A stretch of 64,000 nucleotides of DNA from Thiotrichaceae bacterium. GTDB lineage: Bacteria > Pseudomonadota > Gammaproteobacteria > Beggiatoales > Beggiatoaceae. Positions 9,805-18,656 of the stretch are shown one piece after another (within the stretch, counting starts at the first letter, position 1; each line of letters begins with the position of its first letter). The position numbers and the translations under genes are program-made. Under the pieces are notes generated by a model that worked only from the letters and a program-made list of their open reading frames with translations, was not told the DNA's origin and ran no database searches. The DNA is taken from assembly GCA_028688145.1 (NCBI GenBank), contig JAQTYU010000014.1, positions 1-64,000 on the forward strand. Reading direction: 5' to 3'.

Positions 9805-10071
9805 TTGGCAAATTCAGCCCAAGCAAAGAAACGCGCAATTCAAGCAGAAAAACATCGTCAATTGAACGCTAGCCAACGTTCAATGTTACGTACCTACGTC
9901 AAGAAAGTGCTCAAAGCGATTGCTGCGAAAGACGCAGAACAAGCACAAGCCGCTTATAAAGTGGCTGTGCCTGTGATTGATGGAATGGCGAACAAAGGCT
10001 TAATCCACAAGAATAAGGCGGCTCGTCATAAAAGCCGCCTCAATGCACATATTCACGCATTGCAAGCCTAA
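9805..10071 (+). CDS. rpsT: 30S ribosomal protein S20
   Basis: Small basic protein of the 30S subunit that binds 16S rRNA. At 88 residues it matches the family, beginning [17 protein letters not shown] and ending with the conserved [17 protein letters not shown] region. The start codon is TTG, with AGGAG eight bases upstream and no ATG that could replace it. Escherichia coli rpsT also starts with UUG, where the weak start is part of autoregulation, so the same control is plausible here (inference). It is monocistronic with its own promoter and converges on the response-regulator gene only 3 bases away. Confidence 0.95.
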   Translation: MANSAQAKKRAIQAEKHRQLNASQRSMLRTYVKKVLKAIAAKDAEQAQAAYKVAVPVIDGMANKGLIHKNKAARHKSRLNAHIHALQA

Positions 10072-10074
10072 TTA

Positions 10075-11490
10075 TTATTGGAGTTGGATGCCTTCTCCCT
10101 CGGGAGCGGCATCTTCCTCAGGTTTGCAAAAATCTTGATGATTTAAATGGTGCTTATTCAACAGCTCATTTAAGTGAGCAGGTTCACAGTCTGCAACCGT
10201 CGCCGCATTCTTCAAATTGCCCCCCACCATTCTCAAAACCCGCTGTAAATAAGTTTTATCAAATTCATCGCGTGCTTGTACCAAGGTTTGGAATTTGTAA
10301 ACCGTGTCACGCAAGGCATGTTTCACTAAACTGAGCGGAATTAACGGCGATGAGGACAACACACTGCATTGTTCCACCACGTTCTGCAATTGGCGCACAT
10401 TACCCGGCCACGGCATAGAAACCATATACGCCAACGCCTCAGGCGAGAAACGCACCGGTTCAGTGCCTTCCTGTCTGCCTTGCTCGGCTAAAAAATGATC
10501 AATTAACAGCGGAATATCTTCGCGCCGTTCCGACAGACTCGGCATGTACAAAGGAATCACGTTGAGACGGTAAAATAAATCTTCACGGAATTCGCCGCGC
10601 TTCACCGAAGCTTCTAAATCACGATGGGTTGCAGAAATAATCCGCACATCGACATCGACGCTGTCCACTGCGCCCACGGGGCGTACTTTACCTTCTTGCA
10701 ACACCCGCAATAATTTGACTTGTAAGGAAGCAGGCATATCTCCGACTTCATCTAAAAATAGCGTGCCGCCGTGTGCAGCTTGAAACAAGCCTAAATTCTT
10801 ACGCACTGCACCTGTAAACGCGCCTTTTTCATGCCCGAATAATTCAGATTCTAATAATTGCTCGGACAACGCGCCGCAGTTAATCGCCATAAACACGGCA
10901 TTGGCACGCGGGCTGGCGCGGTGAATCGCTCGCGCTAATAATTCTTTACCCGTGCCCGTCGCGCCACCCACAAACACACTGCTGCGGGTTTTGGCGACGC
11001 GCTGTGCTTGTTTTATCAAACTTGCCATGATGGCACTTTGATAAATAATCGCGGGGGCAAATTCATTGTCTTGCTCTGCGGTGCCGACATGCGCCAGTGC
11101 GGATTGAATACATTTAAACAGGGCATCAGGTTCGACAGGCTTGGTCAAAAACTCAAACACGCCCTGATGTGCCGCCCGTACTGCATCGGAAATATTCGCA
11201 CTGCCGCTGAGCATAATCACAGGCATCACGCTGCTGTAATGCTGGATTTCTTTAAGCAGGGTAATGCCATCCATACCGTCCATCCGCAAATCAGTGACCA
11301 CGACATGCGGTCTAAACTCGGGTAACAGTTGAATGGCTTCTATACCATTGCTACAGGTCTTAATTTGATAGCCTGCATCTTCTAACCATGCAGAAATCAG
11401 AATTAAGATAAAAGGATCATCATCAACTAAGAGAACGCGAAAATTTTTCGGTTCAAACTCAGCGGGCAAAGGAATTGGTTTTTGTGCCAT
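10075..11490 (-). CDS. Sigma-54-dependent response regulator, NtrC family
   Basis: A 471-residue activator. Residues about 17-130 form a receiver domain with phospho-acceptor Asp67 (VVVTDLRMDG) and the conserved Lys in FLTKP. Residues about 145-385 form an AAA+ domain: Walker A GATGTGKE, the GAFTGA loop that contacts sigma-54, and Walker B LFLDEVGD. The C-terminus (GGNLKNAATVADCEPAHLNELL) resembles a Fis-type helix-turn-helix with a longer acidic tail. No histidine kinase lies beside it. The next gene upstream on the same strand (78 bases away) is an HPt-REC-REC protein, which could supply or receive phosphate (inference). Confidence 0.9.
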   Translation of the reverse strand: MAQKPIPLPAEFEPKNFRVLLVDDDPFILILISAWLEDAGYQIKTCSNGIEAIQLLPEFRPHVVVTDLRMDGMDGITLLKEIQHYSSVMPVIMLSGSANISDAVRAAHQGVFEFLTKPVEPDALFKCIQSALAHVGTAEQDNEFAPAIIYQSAIMASLIKQAQRVAKTRSSVFVGGATGTGKELLARAIHRASPRANAVFMAINCGALSEQLLESELFGHEKGAFTGAVRKNLGLFQAAHGGTLFLDEVGDMPASLQVKLLRVLQEGKVRPVGAVDSVDVDVRIISATHRDLEASVKRGEFREDLFYRLNVIPLYMPSLSERREDIPLLIDHFLAEQGRQEGTEPVRFSPEALAYMVSMPWPGNVRQLQNVVEQCSVLSSSPLIPLSLVKHALRDTVYKFQTLVQARDEFDKTYLQRVLRMVGGNLKNAATVADCEPAHLNELLNKHHLNHQDFCKPEEDAAPEGEGIQLQ

Positions 11491-11568
11491 AGCTAAAAAT
11501 CTGTGCCTATATTCAAGGTAGTTGGCTAATTGTAATCGTTTTGGAGACTACCTAACATTCTTTACGGT

Positions 11569-13230
11569 TTAAAGGGTATTGAAAAAGTCGTGTGGGGTAA
11601 TCGATTGTAAAACAAATTGATGATCCCCTTGTTGCTTTGCCGTTTGCAAGGCATTCGCTGCGACCGCAAGCATATCTAAACTTAGCTCATTATACTTGTG
11701 AATATGTCCGGGGTAATGTGCAATGCCGACACTCCACTGCAAATGTAAACTTTCTCCCATCAGTGCGGGAAGATCGCTAATTTCAGGTAATAACTGCTGT
11801 AAAACTTGGACTGAAGAGGTTTCATCCGCATCATAAAGCGCAATTAAGAATTGATTGGCTTGTGAACGCCCGATTAAATCTCCGCGCCGTAAACGTTGCC
11901 GCAACATTTTTGCAATATTTTTAAGCACTTGATTACCGACCCAATAGCCCCGTTGCAGATTAATTTCTTTAAACTGAATAAGGTCTAAGACCGCAACCAT
12001 GACGGGGCTGCCGCTACGTTCTGCCAATGCAATATTGGCTTGTAAACGCTCCCGAAAACTGTGCTCATTCAATAAGCCTGTCAGTTTATCATGACTCAAA
12101 TCTTGCTGTAGTTTACGACTTGCACGCGCCTTATGTAAAATTAATTCCACCAAATAACTAAGGGGTATTGGTTTGGTCAATATTTGATCATTGCCCAGCG
12201 ACCACAAGGGTAAATTCTGTTGAGGGTCTGCGCTCAAAAATAGTAGGTTAATATGGGCATAAGCTTCTTCTTGGCGCAACACAGCGGCTAATTCCAGAGC
12301 ACTGCACTGCGCTTGGGTACTGTCTAATAAAATAGTATCGGGTTTAAATTCCACCAAGGCATTAATAAAACAATTAGGGTCAATCAGCAGTTCACTGTGA
12401 ATAGCGGCTTGTTCTAAACTGGTTTGGTAAAGCTGTGCTAAATCGGGGTCTTCCTCAAGAATTAACACCCGATAAGGTTCTTGGGGATGTAATTCTAATA
12501 AGTTCTCTACACTTTCAAGTATTTGATGTGCAGTAACGGGTTGTGTGAGGTAATGTTTCGCCCCTAAACGCACGGCTTGTAGACGATTTGCAAAATCGTT
12601 CACGCGAAAAATATATAAAATGGGTGCGTCGGGAAATTGGGTATTTAATAAGCGCACCGCTTCGGAAAATAGGGGTGAGACCTGTGTGTCAAATGTGCCA
12701 TCTAGAATAATGACATTAGGGACTTGGGTTTCCGCATAAGTTTGTAATGTATTTATATTATTAGAAATTTCGACAAGATAGCCTGCTTTTTCCAAAGGAT
12801 CGACAAAGCGATTTAAATATAAACTGCTGTCTACAATTAGAATTTTTTTATGGGGAGACTGTTGTAGCCATGTTGCAGGTACGAGTGGTTTTTTATGAGG
12901 TTCGTTGGTACTCGCATGTACCGTCAGTAAACCACACAGAGCTTGTAATTTATGTCGTATTTCACTGAGATTTTCCGCCACGATACCGCCTAGGAGTAAA
13001 AACTCCACATCACACGCCATTGCACCAATATCAGCAAAACCAAAGGAGGCGGCCGTATGACTGAGATGGTGAATCATGCGTAACAAATTTTTGACACTTT
13101 CCCCTTGCCAATTTTGTTGTTCTGCTAAGACCCAATTTGTGGTGACTTCTGAGTGTTTCGTGGGCATTGAAGCAATATATAATTGCTGTAGCTTGGCAAT
13201 ATGTTCGGGTGCAGAATGAGATAAAGACAT
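11569..13230 (-). CDS. HPt-REC-REC protein with degenerate GGDEF domain
   Basis: A 553-residue cytoplasmic signalling protein. Residues about 10-110 look like a histidine phosphotransfer domain with candidate His58 in HLSHTAASFGF. Two receiver-like domains follow, about 127-245 (KKILIVDSS...IILDG) and about 252-372 (YRVLILEEDPD...ILLDS). Residues about 385-545 have the diguanylate cyclase fold (LTGLLNEHSF, DLIQFKEIN), but the active-site GGDEF has become QANQF. Cyclase activity is therefore unlikely, and the domain may bind nucleotide or protein instead. It is probably co-transcribed with the downstream sigma-54 regulator. The ribosome binding site is weak. Confidence 0.82.
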   Translation of the reverse strand: MSLSHSAPEHIAKLQQLYIASMPTKHSEVTTNWVLAEQQNWQGESVKNLLRMIHHLSHTAASFGFADIGAMACDVEFLLLGGIVAENLSEIRHKLQALCGLLTVHASTNEPHKKPLVPATWLQQSPHKKILIVDSSLYLNRFVDPLEKAGYLVEISNNINTLQTYAETQVPNVIILDGTFDTQVSPLFSEAVRLLNTQFPDAPILYIFRVNDFANRLQAVRLGAKHYLTQPVTAHQILESVENLLELHPQEPYRVLILEEDPDLAQLYQTSLEQAAIHSELLIDPNCFINALVEFKPDTILLDSTQAQCSALELAAVLRQEEAYAHINLLFLSADPQQNLPLWSLGNDQILTKPIPLSYLVELILHKARASRKLQQDLSHDKLTGLLNEHSFRERLQANIALAERSGSPVMVAVLDLIQFKEINLQRGYWVGNQVLKNIAKMLRQRLRRGDLIGRSQANQFLIALYDADETSSVQVLQQLLPEISDLPALMGESLHLQWSVGIAHYPGHIHKYNELSLDMLAVAANALQTAKQQGDHQFVLQSITPHDFFNTL

Positions 13231-13380
13231 ATTTTGCTTATGGAGCTAGTGATTAAATAAGATATTTTAATAAAACTGCAGGATTGTTTAAGTATAGGGC
13301 AAATACGGCATGAATACCGTATTATTTAATGGATTTTATCCAATTAAGCCTATTTTTTGAGCGCGTCACTTCTCAGGAAG

Positions 13381-13518
13381 CTAATATCTGTCCCTGATCA
13401 GTCTGTTGATGAAAGTCTGTATTTCCGCGAGAAACGATTCCAAGCTTACAGGAACAGCAGTTTGTATCAAATAAGGTACGGACGATGCCGCTTTTTCTAG
13501 CAGTCGCCACTGTTCCAT
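13381..13518 (-). CDS. Possible 45-residue protein coupled to the GFA gene
   Basis: An open frame of 45 codons (MEQWRLLEKAASSVPYL..., ending LIRDRY) starts 3 bases after the stop of the GFA-family gene, so translation could be coupled. The composition looks coding-like, rich in Leu, Ile, Glu and Arg in a helical pattern, but I recognise no family and see no separate ribosome binding site. Chance remains possible. Confidence 0.3.
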   Translation of the reverse strand: MEQWRLLEKAASSVPYLIQTAVPVSLESFLAEIQTFINRLIRDRY

Positions 13519-13521
13519 CAA

Positions 13522-13920
13522 TTAGGGTCTTTCTTCATATTGCGGAATTTCATCATTGATATCATACCATGCAGCTTTTGAACCCACGAAGGCATGGGCA
13601 GAAATAGGAACATCCAGCGGCGTATTCAACGAGCCAATTCTTAAACGGACGATATTGGGCGTGCTGTCGCGTTTACTGATAATGGGTGAGCCACATTGAC
13701 TACAAAAGATGCGCTGCACTCCGCCTTCCATCGAATAACTACGTAGAAATTCTTCGCCTTTGGTAATGTGAAAGTCAGCGGCAGCAATCGGTGAAATGGC
13801 GGCAAAAGCCGAACCTGTGGCTTTTCGGCACAGCGAACAGTGACATAAAATCACAGGTGCAAGTGGTCCTGTTACTTCATATTCAACCGCGCTACAAAGA
13901 CAACTCCCGTAATGTGTCAT
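13522..13920 (-). CDS. GFA-family (Mss4-like) zinc-binding protein
   Basis: About 132 residues of the GFA/CENP-V family. Zinc ligands are visible as CLC near the N-terminus (GSCLCSAVEYEV), CHCSLCRK in the first third and FCSQCGS in the middle. Some members were described as glutathione-dependent formaldehyde-activating enzymes, but the function of most is unproven. I place the start at the internal ATG (MTHYGSCLC), because a perfect GGAGGAA lies just before it; an upstream in-frame ATG at 13992 would add 24 unlike residues. A possible 45-residue gene follows immediately. Confidence 0.85.
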   Translation of the reverse strand: MTHYGSCLCSAVEYEVTGPLAPVILCHCSLCRKATGSAFAAISPIAAADFHITKGEEFLRSYSMEGGVQRIFCSQCGSPIISKRDSTPNIVRLRIGSLNTPLDVPISAHAFVGSKAAWYDINDEIPQYEERP

Positions 13921-13992
13921 GTTTCCTCCATGCTGGGTAATAAAGTTTTGAATAGAACTGTAGGCTGTAACTAAAGTATTCTTTATTATCAA

Positions 13993-14268
13993 ATAGATAA
14001 GAGCATTATTATACTTAACCTATTTTATACCTAGGAAAGTATAGGTTATTTTTAAGATTATGGGCGTATTTTTTAAAAATTTTGTCGTTCAGTTTGAACT
14101 TGAATTGCGCCCAACAACTTATTGAAGAAAGAGAGAAGGGGAGGAGAAGTAAAAAGAATAATGAGCCTAATGTCCCGAGTTCTGTAGTTTGTAGCCCGCA
14201 TTCCGCGACGCTTCATACGAGCTAGCCTTTTATTTGATATTTAAATCAAACAATTAACCTGAATTTGC
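13993..14268. other. Intergenic region with half copy of repeat family D
   Basis: No gene is visible. At 14191-14226 lies GTAGCCCGCATTCCGCGACG and following bases, one arm of the family D palindrome seen in full at 46079-46167. Confidence 0.6.
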
Positions 14269-17043
14269 TTAAATATTAAACATTACCACCCGAAACCCAA
14301 TAAAAAAATAACGATCTGTGGGGTCGCTATAATTGCGCAAGGTGGTGCGAATATCATCCGGTGCGTCATACCACGAACCGCCGCGCAACACCCGCATAAT
14401 TCCAACCTCTTGAGCGGGAGCTTGATAGCACTGCATTTCTTTTCCATCGCCATAGGGCGCGTGCTCGCTACAGGTCCATTCCCAAATATGCCCCGACATA
14501 TCGCACAAACCAAAGGGATTGGTGTGTTCCGCTAGTTTTTCGTCCACAGGATGAGTTTTATTATCCGCATTTTCTACATACCAGCAATGACGAGCATCAA
14601 TGCTATTCCCCCACCAATATTTAGTATTTGTGCCCGCCCGACAACAATATTCCCGCTCGGCTTCGGTTGGCAAACGGCAAGTCTTGCCCAATAACTGCGA
14701 CAATTGTTTGCAAAACTCTTGCGCGTCAAACCAATTGACTTGCTCCACAGGCAAATTATCACCTTTAAAACGTGAAGGATTATTCCCCATGACCGCTTGA
14801 TATTGGGCTTGAGTAATTGGAAATTTCCCCATGTAAAACGCCCGTCGTATATTCACCAAATGCGCAGGACTTTCCTCGCTGTAACCGCCTTCAGAACCCA
14901 TCATAAACTCGCCCGCTGGCACATATACCATTTCAAACGGCATCGCATTAATTTCTACTGTTTTTTCATGAACGGTGAAAGTTTCCACACGCCCTGCTTG
15001 CACCGTGCTAAAGCTGCGGGCTGTGCCTTTTTGGACTTCATTCAACTGTTCCAAATTAGCGCGAACTTGTTCGAGATGCGCCTGTTCTGCTTTGATAATT
15101 TGCTGATGTTCATAACGCTGTTGCGCCAACACCGCGCGTTCACGGGCTAAACAGGCTTGTTCTGTTTGCAGAGCTTGTGCTTGCTCAAGGCGTTGCTGCT
15201 CCAATTCTTCACGCGCCTTGATTAATTGCGCTTGCTGTTCTAAAGCCACTTGTTCACGTTGCAAGCGTGCGACTTGTTCACGGGCAGCGTCGAACTCTTG
15301 ATCTTCCAAATTGATTAATTTCAGCAATAAATCCTGCAAATTTATCCGCTCTTCAGGCTTGGCTTTTAAACATTTGGCTAAAGCTTTTTGTAAAGGCGCG
15401 GGAATATCAAAACCGTTAATATCACCCAATAAATCTAACATAGTTTTGCCGTAGCTGTAGACATCGCTGTAGGTGTCCGTTTTCAAACCTGCTTTTTGCT
15501 CGGGAGACGCATATTCAAAAGAGGCGGCAATGTGCAGTGAAACTGTGCCTGTCAGCGAGTGACTGTTGAAACCTTCACCCCAGCGCGGCAATAATTTAGA
15601 CAAACCAAAATCAATAATACGGATTTGCCAAGCTTCGGGCTGGACGGCGGGAATTAATAATAAATTGGCGGGTTTTAAATCCAAATGCAGCACGCCCATG
15701 CTGTGCATCGCTTGCAAAGCTTCCGCAAGCCGAATCGCAATGATTAAACCCACATCATCTGCTAATTTGCCATGTTCACGCAGCCAACGCGCCCCATCAA
15801 TGGCTTCAGGTAAATAATGCGTGACCAAGCATAAACGCCCATGATGTTGATAAACGCCTGCGCCAAATAAACGTGGCACATATTCCTCGGCAATTTGGCG
15901 CATTTTGATGGCTTCTGCTAATTGCTGGTGCTGTAAATTTTGCCAGAAACATTTAATCACCACCTGTTCCGAGCCTGCGCCCGATTCTGCGGATTCGGCT
16001 AATAGCGCGTAGCCCATGCCGCCCACACCCAGCAAGGCTTGGAGTTTAAAACTCAGTGGGTCACAAGGGGCATAATGGGCTTCATCGAGCTGAATTGCTT
16101 GTTGTAAATGCGCAAAAGCACGGGCTAAATCGGGTTCACGTTCTGCAAGCACTAATTTGAATAAGCTGTAATGTACTAAAGCGTGTTCTGCATCATTGTT
16201 GGCGTGTTGCAAAGCGGTGTGCATTAATTCACGGGCTTTTTCAGGGTCGCCATTTTGAAAGGCTTGGGTTAAATGAGATAAGCAGCTGTGATGCTCGGCT
16301 AAATGCTGTTGCGCTTGCTCGAGGGCGTGCAAACTGGCGTGATCGGCATAGTTATTCATGGCATGTTCAGCGCGGCGGTGAATATCACGTACCCAGCTTA
16401 AAATATCGTGCACCTTTTTTTCAATACGCATCACCCGTTGAAAAGTTTGTTCTTGCTGCAAATGAGTGATGAATTTGCTCAGTTGAATATCGGCTTGTAA
16501 AAAATGCCACATGCCTTGGGTTAATAAATCCTGTAATTGCAATAATTGCAGTAATTCGGGCGAAATTTCAAACTGATGTTGTACATCATCCAAAATTAAT
16601 TGGCTTAAATTGGGCAGTTGTTTTGATGCAATGATATTTGCTAAATCATTTTCAAAAGTTTGTTTACTGATAGCTTGCTCGGATTCGTGCGTAAATAACA
16701 CATGTTGTTCTAACAGGGCGCATTCTTTGGCTAAGTGTTTGTAAGCGGTTTTGTGGGGAAATTTGGGTAAAACAAGCTGTTTTATATCGTGTTGAAAACC
16801 TTTAATAGCTTGATTTTGCAAAGACATTAACGGCGGATTTAAACTTAAACGTAATGCAGTTAAAGTATGTTTGTAACTTTGGCGATGGGCGGGTAATAAA
16901 GTTTGGCTGGGGAAACAAAGATGCTGGTAACAGGTTTTAGCTAATTTATTGAAGGTGTTGGTATTGCTGGTAATTGCTTCAATGTTCACTGCACGATGCA
17001 ATAGATTATTTAAACTCGCTTGCATAACTTTGGAGAGTGCCAT
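14269..17043 (-). CDS. Ser/Thr protein kinase fused to an FGE-sulfatase (SUMF1-like) domain
   Basis: About 924 residues. The N-terminal third (1-330) is helical with no recognised fold and ends in a TPR-like stretch. A Hanks-type kinase follows at about 340-590, with glycine loop GVGGMG, Lys in VIKCF, catalytic HLDLKPANLL, metal-binding DFG and SPEQ. A coiled coil rich in Gln/Glu/Ala spans about 600-690. The C-terminal 230 residues are a formylglycine-generating-enzyme-like domain (PAGEFMMGS, CRLPTEAEREYCCRAGT, RVLRGGSW). Such kinase-FGE fusions are known in cyanobacteria and sulfur bacteria; their FGE part is often a sensor or binding domain. I chose the ATG at 17043 because AGG lies upstream; an in-frame start at 17079 would add 12 residues. 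Confidence 0.87.
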   Translation of the reverse strand: MALSKVMQASLNNLLHRAVNIEAITSNTNTFNKLAKTCYQHLCFPSQTLLPAHRQSYKHTLTALRLSLNPPLMSLQNQAIKGFQHDIKQLVLPKFPHKTAYKHLAKECALLEQHVLFTHESEQAISKQTFENDLANIIASKQLPNLSQLILDDVQHQFEISPELLQLLQLQDLLTQGMWHFLQADIQLSKFITHLQQEQTFQRVMRIEKKVHDILSWVRDIHRRAEHAMNNYADHASLHALEQAQQHLAEHHSCLSHLTQAFQNGDPEKARELMHTALQHANNDAEHALVHYSLFKLVLAEREPDLARAFAHLQQAIQLDEAHYAPCDPLSFKLQALLGVGGMGYALLAESAESGAGSEQVVIKCFWQNLQHQQLAEAIKMRQIAEEYVPRLFGAGVYQHHGRLCLVTHYLPEAIDGARWLREHGKLADDVGLIIAIRLAEALQAMHSMGVLHLDLKPANLLLIPAVQPEAWQIRIIDFGLSKLLPRWGEGFNSHSLTGTVSLHIAASFEYASPEQKAGLKTDTYSDVYSYGKTMLDLLGDINGFDIPAPLQKALAKCLKAKPEERINLQDLLLKLINLEDQEFDAAREQVARLQREQVALEQQAQLIKAREELEQQRLEQAQALQTEQACLARERAVLAQQRYEHQQIIKAEQAHLEQVRANLEQLNEVQKGTARSFSTVQAGRVETFTVHEKTVEINAMPFEMVYVPAGEFMMGSEGGYSEESPAHLVNIRRAFYMGKFPITQAQYQAVMGNNPSRFKGDNLPVEQVNWFDAQEFCKQLSQLLGKTCRLPTEAEREYCCRAGTNTKYWWGNSIDARHCWYVENADNKTHPVDEKLAEHTNPFGLCDMSGHIWEWTCSEHAPYGDGKEMQCYQAPAQEVGIMRVLRGGSWYDAPDDIRTTLRNYSDPTDRYFFIGFRVVMFNI

Positions 17044-17310
17044 TTTTATTAACCTTTTTTCTGGTGTCGGTGAGTACAACCCGCAAGGGGCTATTGCTCA
17101 CGATAATATTCTGTAATGAATTGAATATTATGAAAGTCGTTGTAAAGGAGTCGCTGTAAACTATAGGCAAAAAATACCTATCGTCTTATTCGGAATGCTG
17201 AGTGAATTTCATTAAAGCATTCTTCTTTTACAGGTTTGTGAATATGTGTATATATGGATGCGTGCGTTGGATAGAAGTTTGTTGAGGCGGGAGAATTAAA
17301 TATACTTTCA

Positions 17311-17347
17311 GGGACTGGCAGTCCTTGAAGAAGGGCTGCTAGTCCTT
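17311..17347. terminator. Imperfect hairpin between kinase and GST genes
   Basis: GGGACTGGCAGTCCTT pairs with AAGGGCTGCTAGTCC across a short loop. It lies in the 323-base gap upstream of the kinase start and downstream of the GST promoter side. I see no gene in this gap (17044-17366). Confidence 0.4.
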
Positions 17348-17366
17348 AATCTGAGGGTTCAAATCA

Positions 17367-17984
17367 TTAACAGCGATAGCCTTCTTCACGCAAAACTTGA
17401 GAAACTGCGGGGCGCGTCAACATTAATTGATAATGGGCGCGGCAATTTTCGGGCAAATCAACGCCGCTGCGGGTTGCCCAAAATTCGACGTAAAATAAGG
17501 CAGCATCGGCGATGGAAAACGAGTCTAGTAGATAAGTTTTTCCCGCAAGCTGTTTATTCATAATCACGAAGCAATCGTGAACGATTTCATAGCCTTGAGC
17601 TTTAACCGCTTCTTGTTCTGCCACATTGGGGGTAAAGCGGTCGGTGGTGAAAATGCGGGTAAATCCTTGCCCATGAATTGTTCCCACCACATATTGCATC
17701 AATTCTAAGGCGCGAGTTTCACCTTCTAAATCCGTGGGTAAAAGTTTGGCTTTGGGATAAGTTTTTGCCAACCAGTAGGCAATTGCAGGAAATTCGGTTA
17801 AAGCTGTGTCGTCGTCTCGTACCAAAACGGGAATTGTGGATTTTGGATTGAGTGCGACAAAGTTGGCTTTTAAATGATCGCCCGCCAACAAGTTGACTAA
17901 ATACGCCTCAAATACCAATCCGATTTCTTCTAATAAAATGTGAATCCCTGTCGAGCAAGAACCCGGTGTCATATACAGTTTCAT
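17367..17984 (-). CDS. Glutathione S-transferase
   Basis: A 205-residue soluble GST. The N-terminal thioredoxin-like domain (MKLYMTPGSCSTGIHILLEE) has the Ser/Cys active-site region of beta-class bacterial enzymes. The glutathione-binding segment appears as NPKSTIPVL followed by LTEFPAIAYWLA. The C-terminal helical domain holds the SIADAALF hydrophobic-core motif. Length is normal. It likely acts in glutathione conjugation or peroxide detoxification; the substrate is unknown. No ribosome-binding site is obvious. It stands alone between a hairpin and an IS5 remnant. Confidence 0.9.
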   Translation of the reverse strand: MKLYMTPGSCSTGIHILLEEIGLVFEAYLVNLLAGDHLKANFVALNPKSTIPVLVRDDDTALTEFPAIAYWLAKTYPKAKLLPTDLEGETRALELMQYVVGTIHGQGFTRIFTTDRFTPNVAEQEAVKAQGYEIVHDCFVIMNKQLAGKTYLLDSFSIADAALFYVEFWATRSGVDLPENCRAHYQLMLTRPAVSQVLREEGYRC

Positions 17985-18098
17985 AATACGCCGCTAAAAA
18001 ATGAGTGAATGCGATTATTGTAACCGATAATCAGGGCGGGTAAAGTGGCGGGGGCTAGTTTGCTTGTTGTTGTAATTCTTTTAGCAAGCGTAGGACGT

Positions 18099-18483
18099 AT
18101 AGAACCGATTTGGAATCATTAAAGAGAAGCGAGTTGTTTAATGATAAGCCTGATAAAGCACAGTTTGGTATTAGCGTTCTCAAGACTGCGCTCAAAGTTC
18201 TTAACTAACGACTTACATCTCTCTACCCAAGCATTGGAACGTTCGACTACCGATGCTTTGAAGACTGGCGATACAGGTGTTTTTCACCGCTTGGGAATCT
18301 ACCATTATGATGACACCCGTAGCCCGCCATTGTTTGTAATGCCAATAGACTGTTGAATATACTGGGAAGTCTTTGGGGAGCTCTGCATCGTTCAGACTAC
18401 TGAAATAAGGACTCATTTTATCTCGCTTTGATTCTCTATCCCTCATCTTTTACATCTTACACAAGACTTCAAATCGGTTCTAT
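18099..18483 (-). mobile_element. IS5-family remnant, copy 3 (internally deleted)
   Basis: About 385 bases with inverted ends ATAGAACCGATTTGGAATC and (complement) ATAGAACCGATTTGAAGTC. On the minus strand a single frame fuses three pieces of an IS5-type transposase: the N-terminus (MSPYFSSLNDAE), the FPVYSTVYWHYKQWRATG region and the DDE start MVDSQAVKNT. C-terminal remnants (ALERST-like, reversed) follow. The large deletions make it a MITE-like derivative, and no transposase activity can remain. Confidence 0.78.
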
Positions 18484-18489
18484 AGTGCT

Positions 18490-18563
18490 AATAGGATGTG
18501 CTGAGGTACGAATCGCATCATTCGCATGGAAACTTGTTACTCTCGGTTGATGCACATCCTATT
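18490..18563. repeat. Palindromic repeat family C
   Basis: AATAGGATGTGCTGAGGTACGAATCGCATCA pairs imperfectly with GGTTGATGCACATCCTATT. It abuts the right end of the IS5 remnant at 18483. Confidence 0.7.
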
Positions 18564-18602
18564 GCGCTTAGGTGGGAACGAGAAAAACTTTACCCAAAAA
18601 AA

Positions 18603-18635
18603 AGACCTTCCAAATTTCAAAAATCTGGAAGGTCT
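18603..18635 (-). terminator. Hairpin downstream of the RND operon
   Basis: AGACCTTCCAAATTT pairs with AAATCTGGAAGGTCT, followed on the minus-strand side by a run of T (plus-strand AAAAAA). It lies just past the RND transporter stop codon and is related to the hairpin at 8583. Confidence 0.7.
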
Positions 18636-18656
18636 CAAAGACTTAAAGATTAAATT

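Noticed and set aside
18213..18446. 77-codon minus-strand frame as a real gene
   Set aside because: It is a fusion of separated IS5 transposase pieces inside copy 3, not a functional protein.
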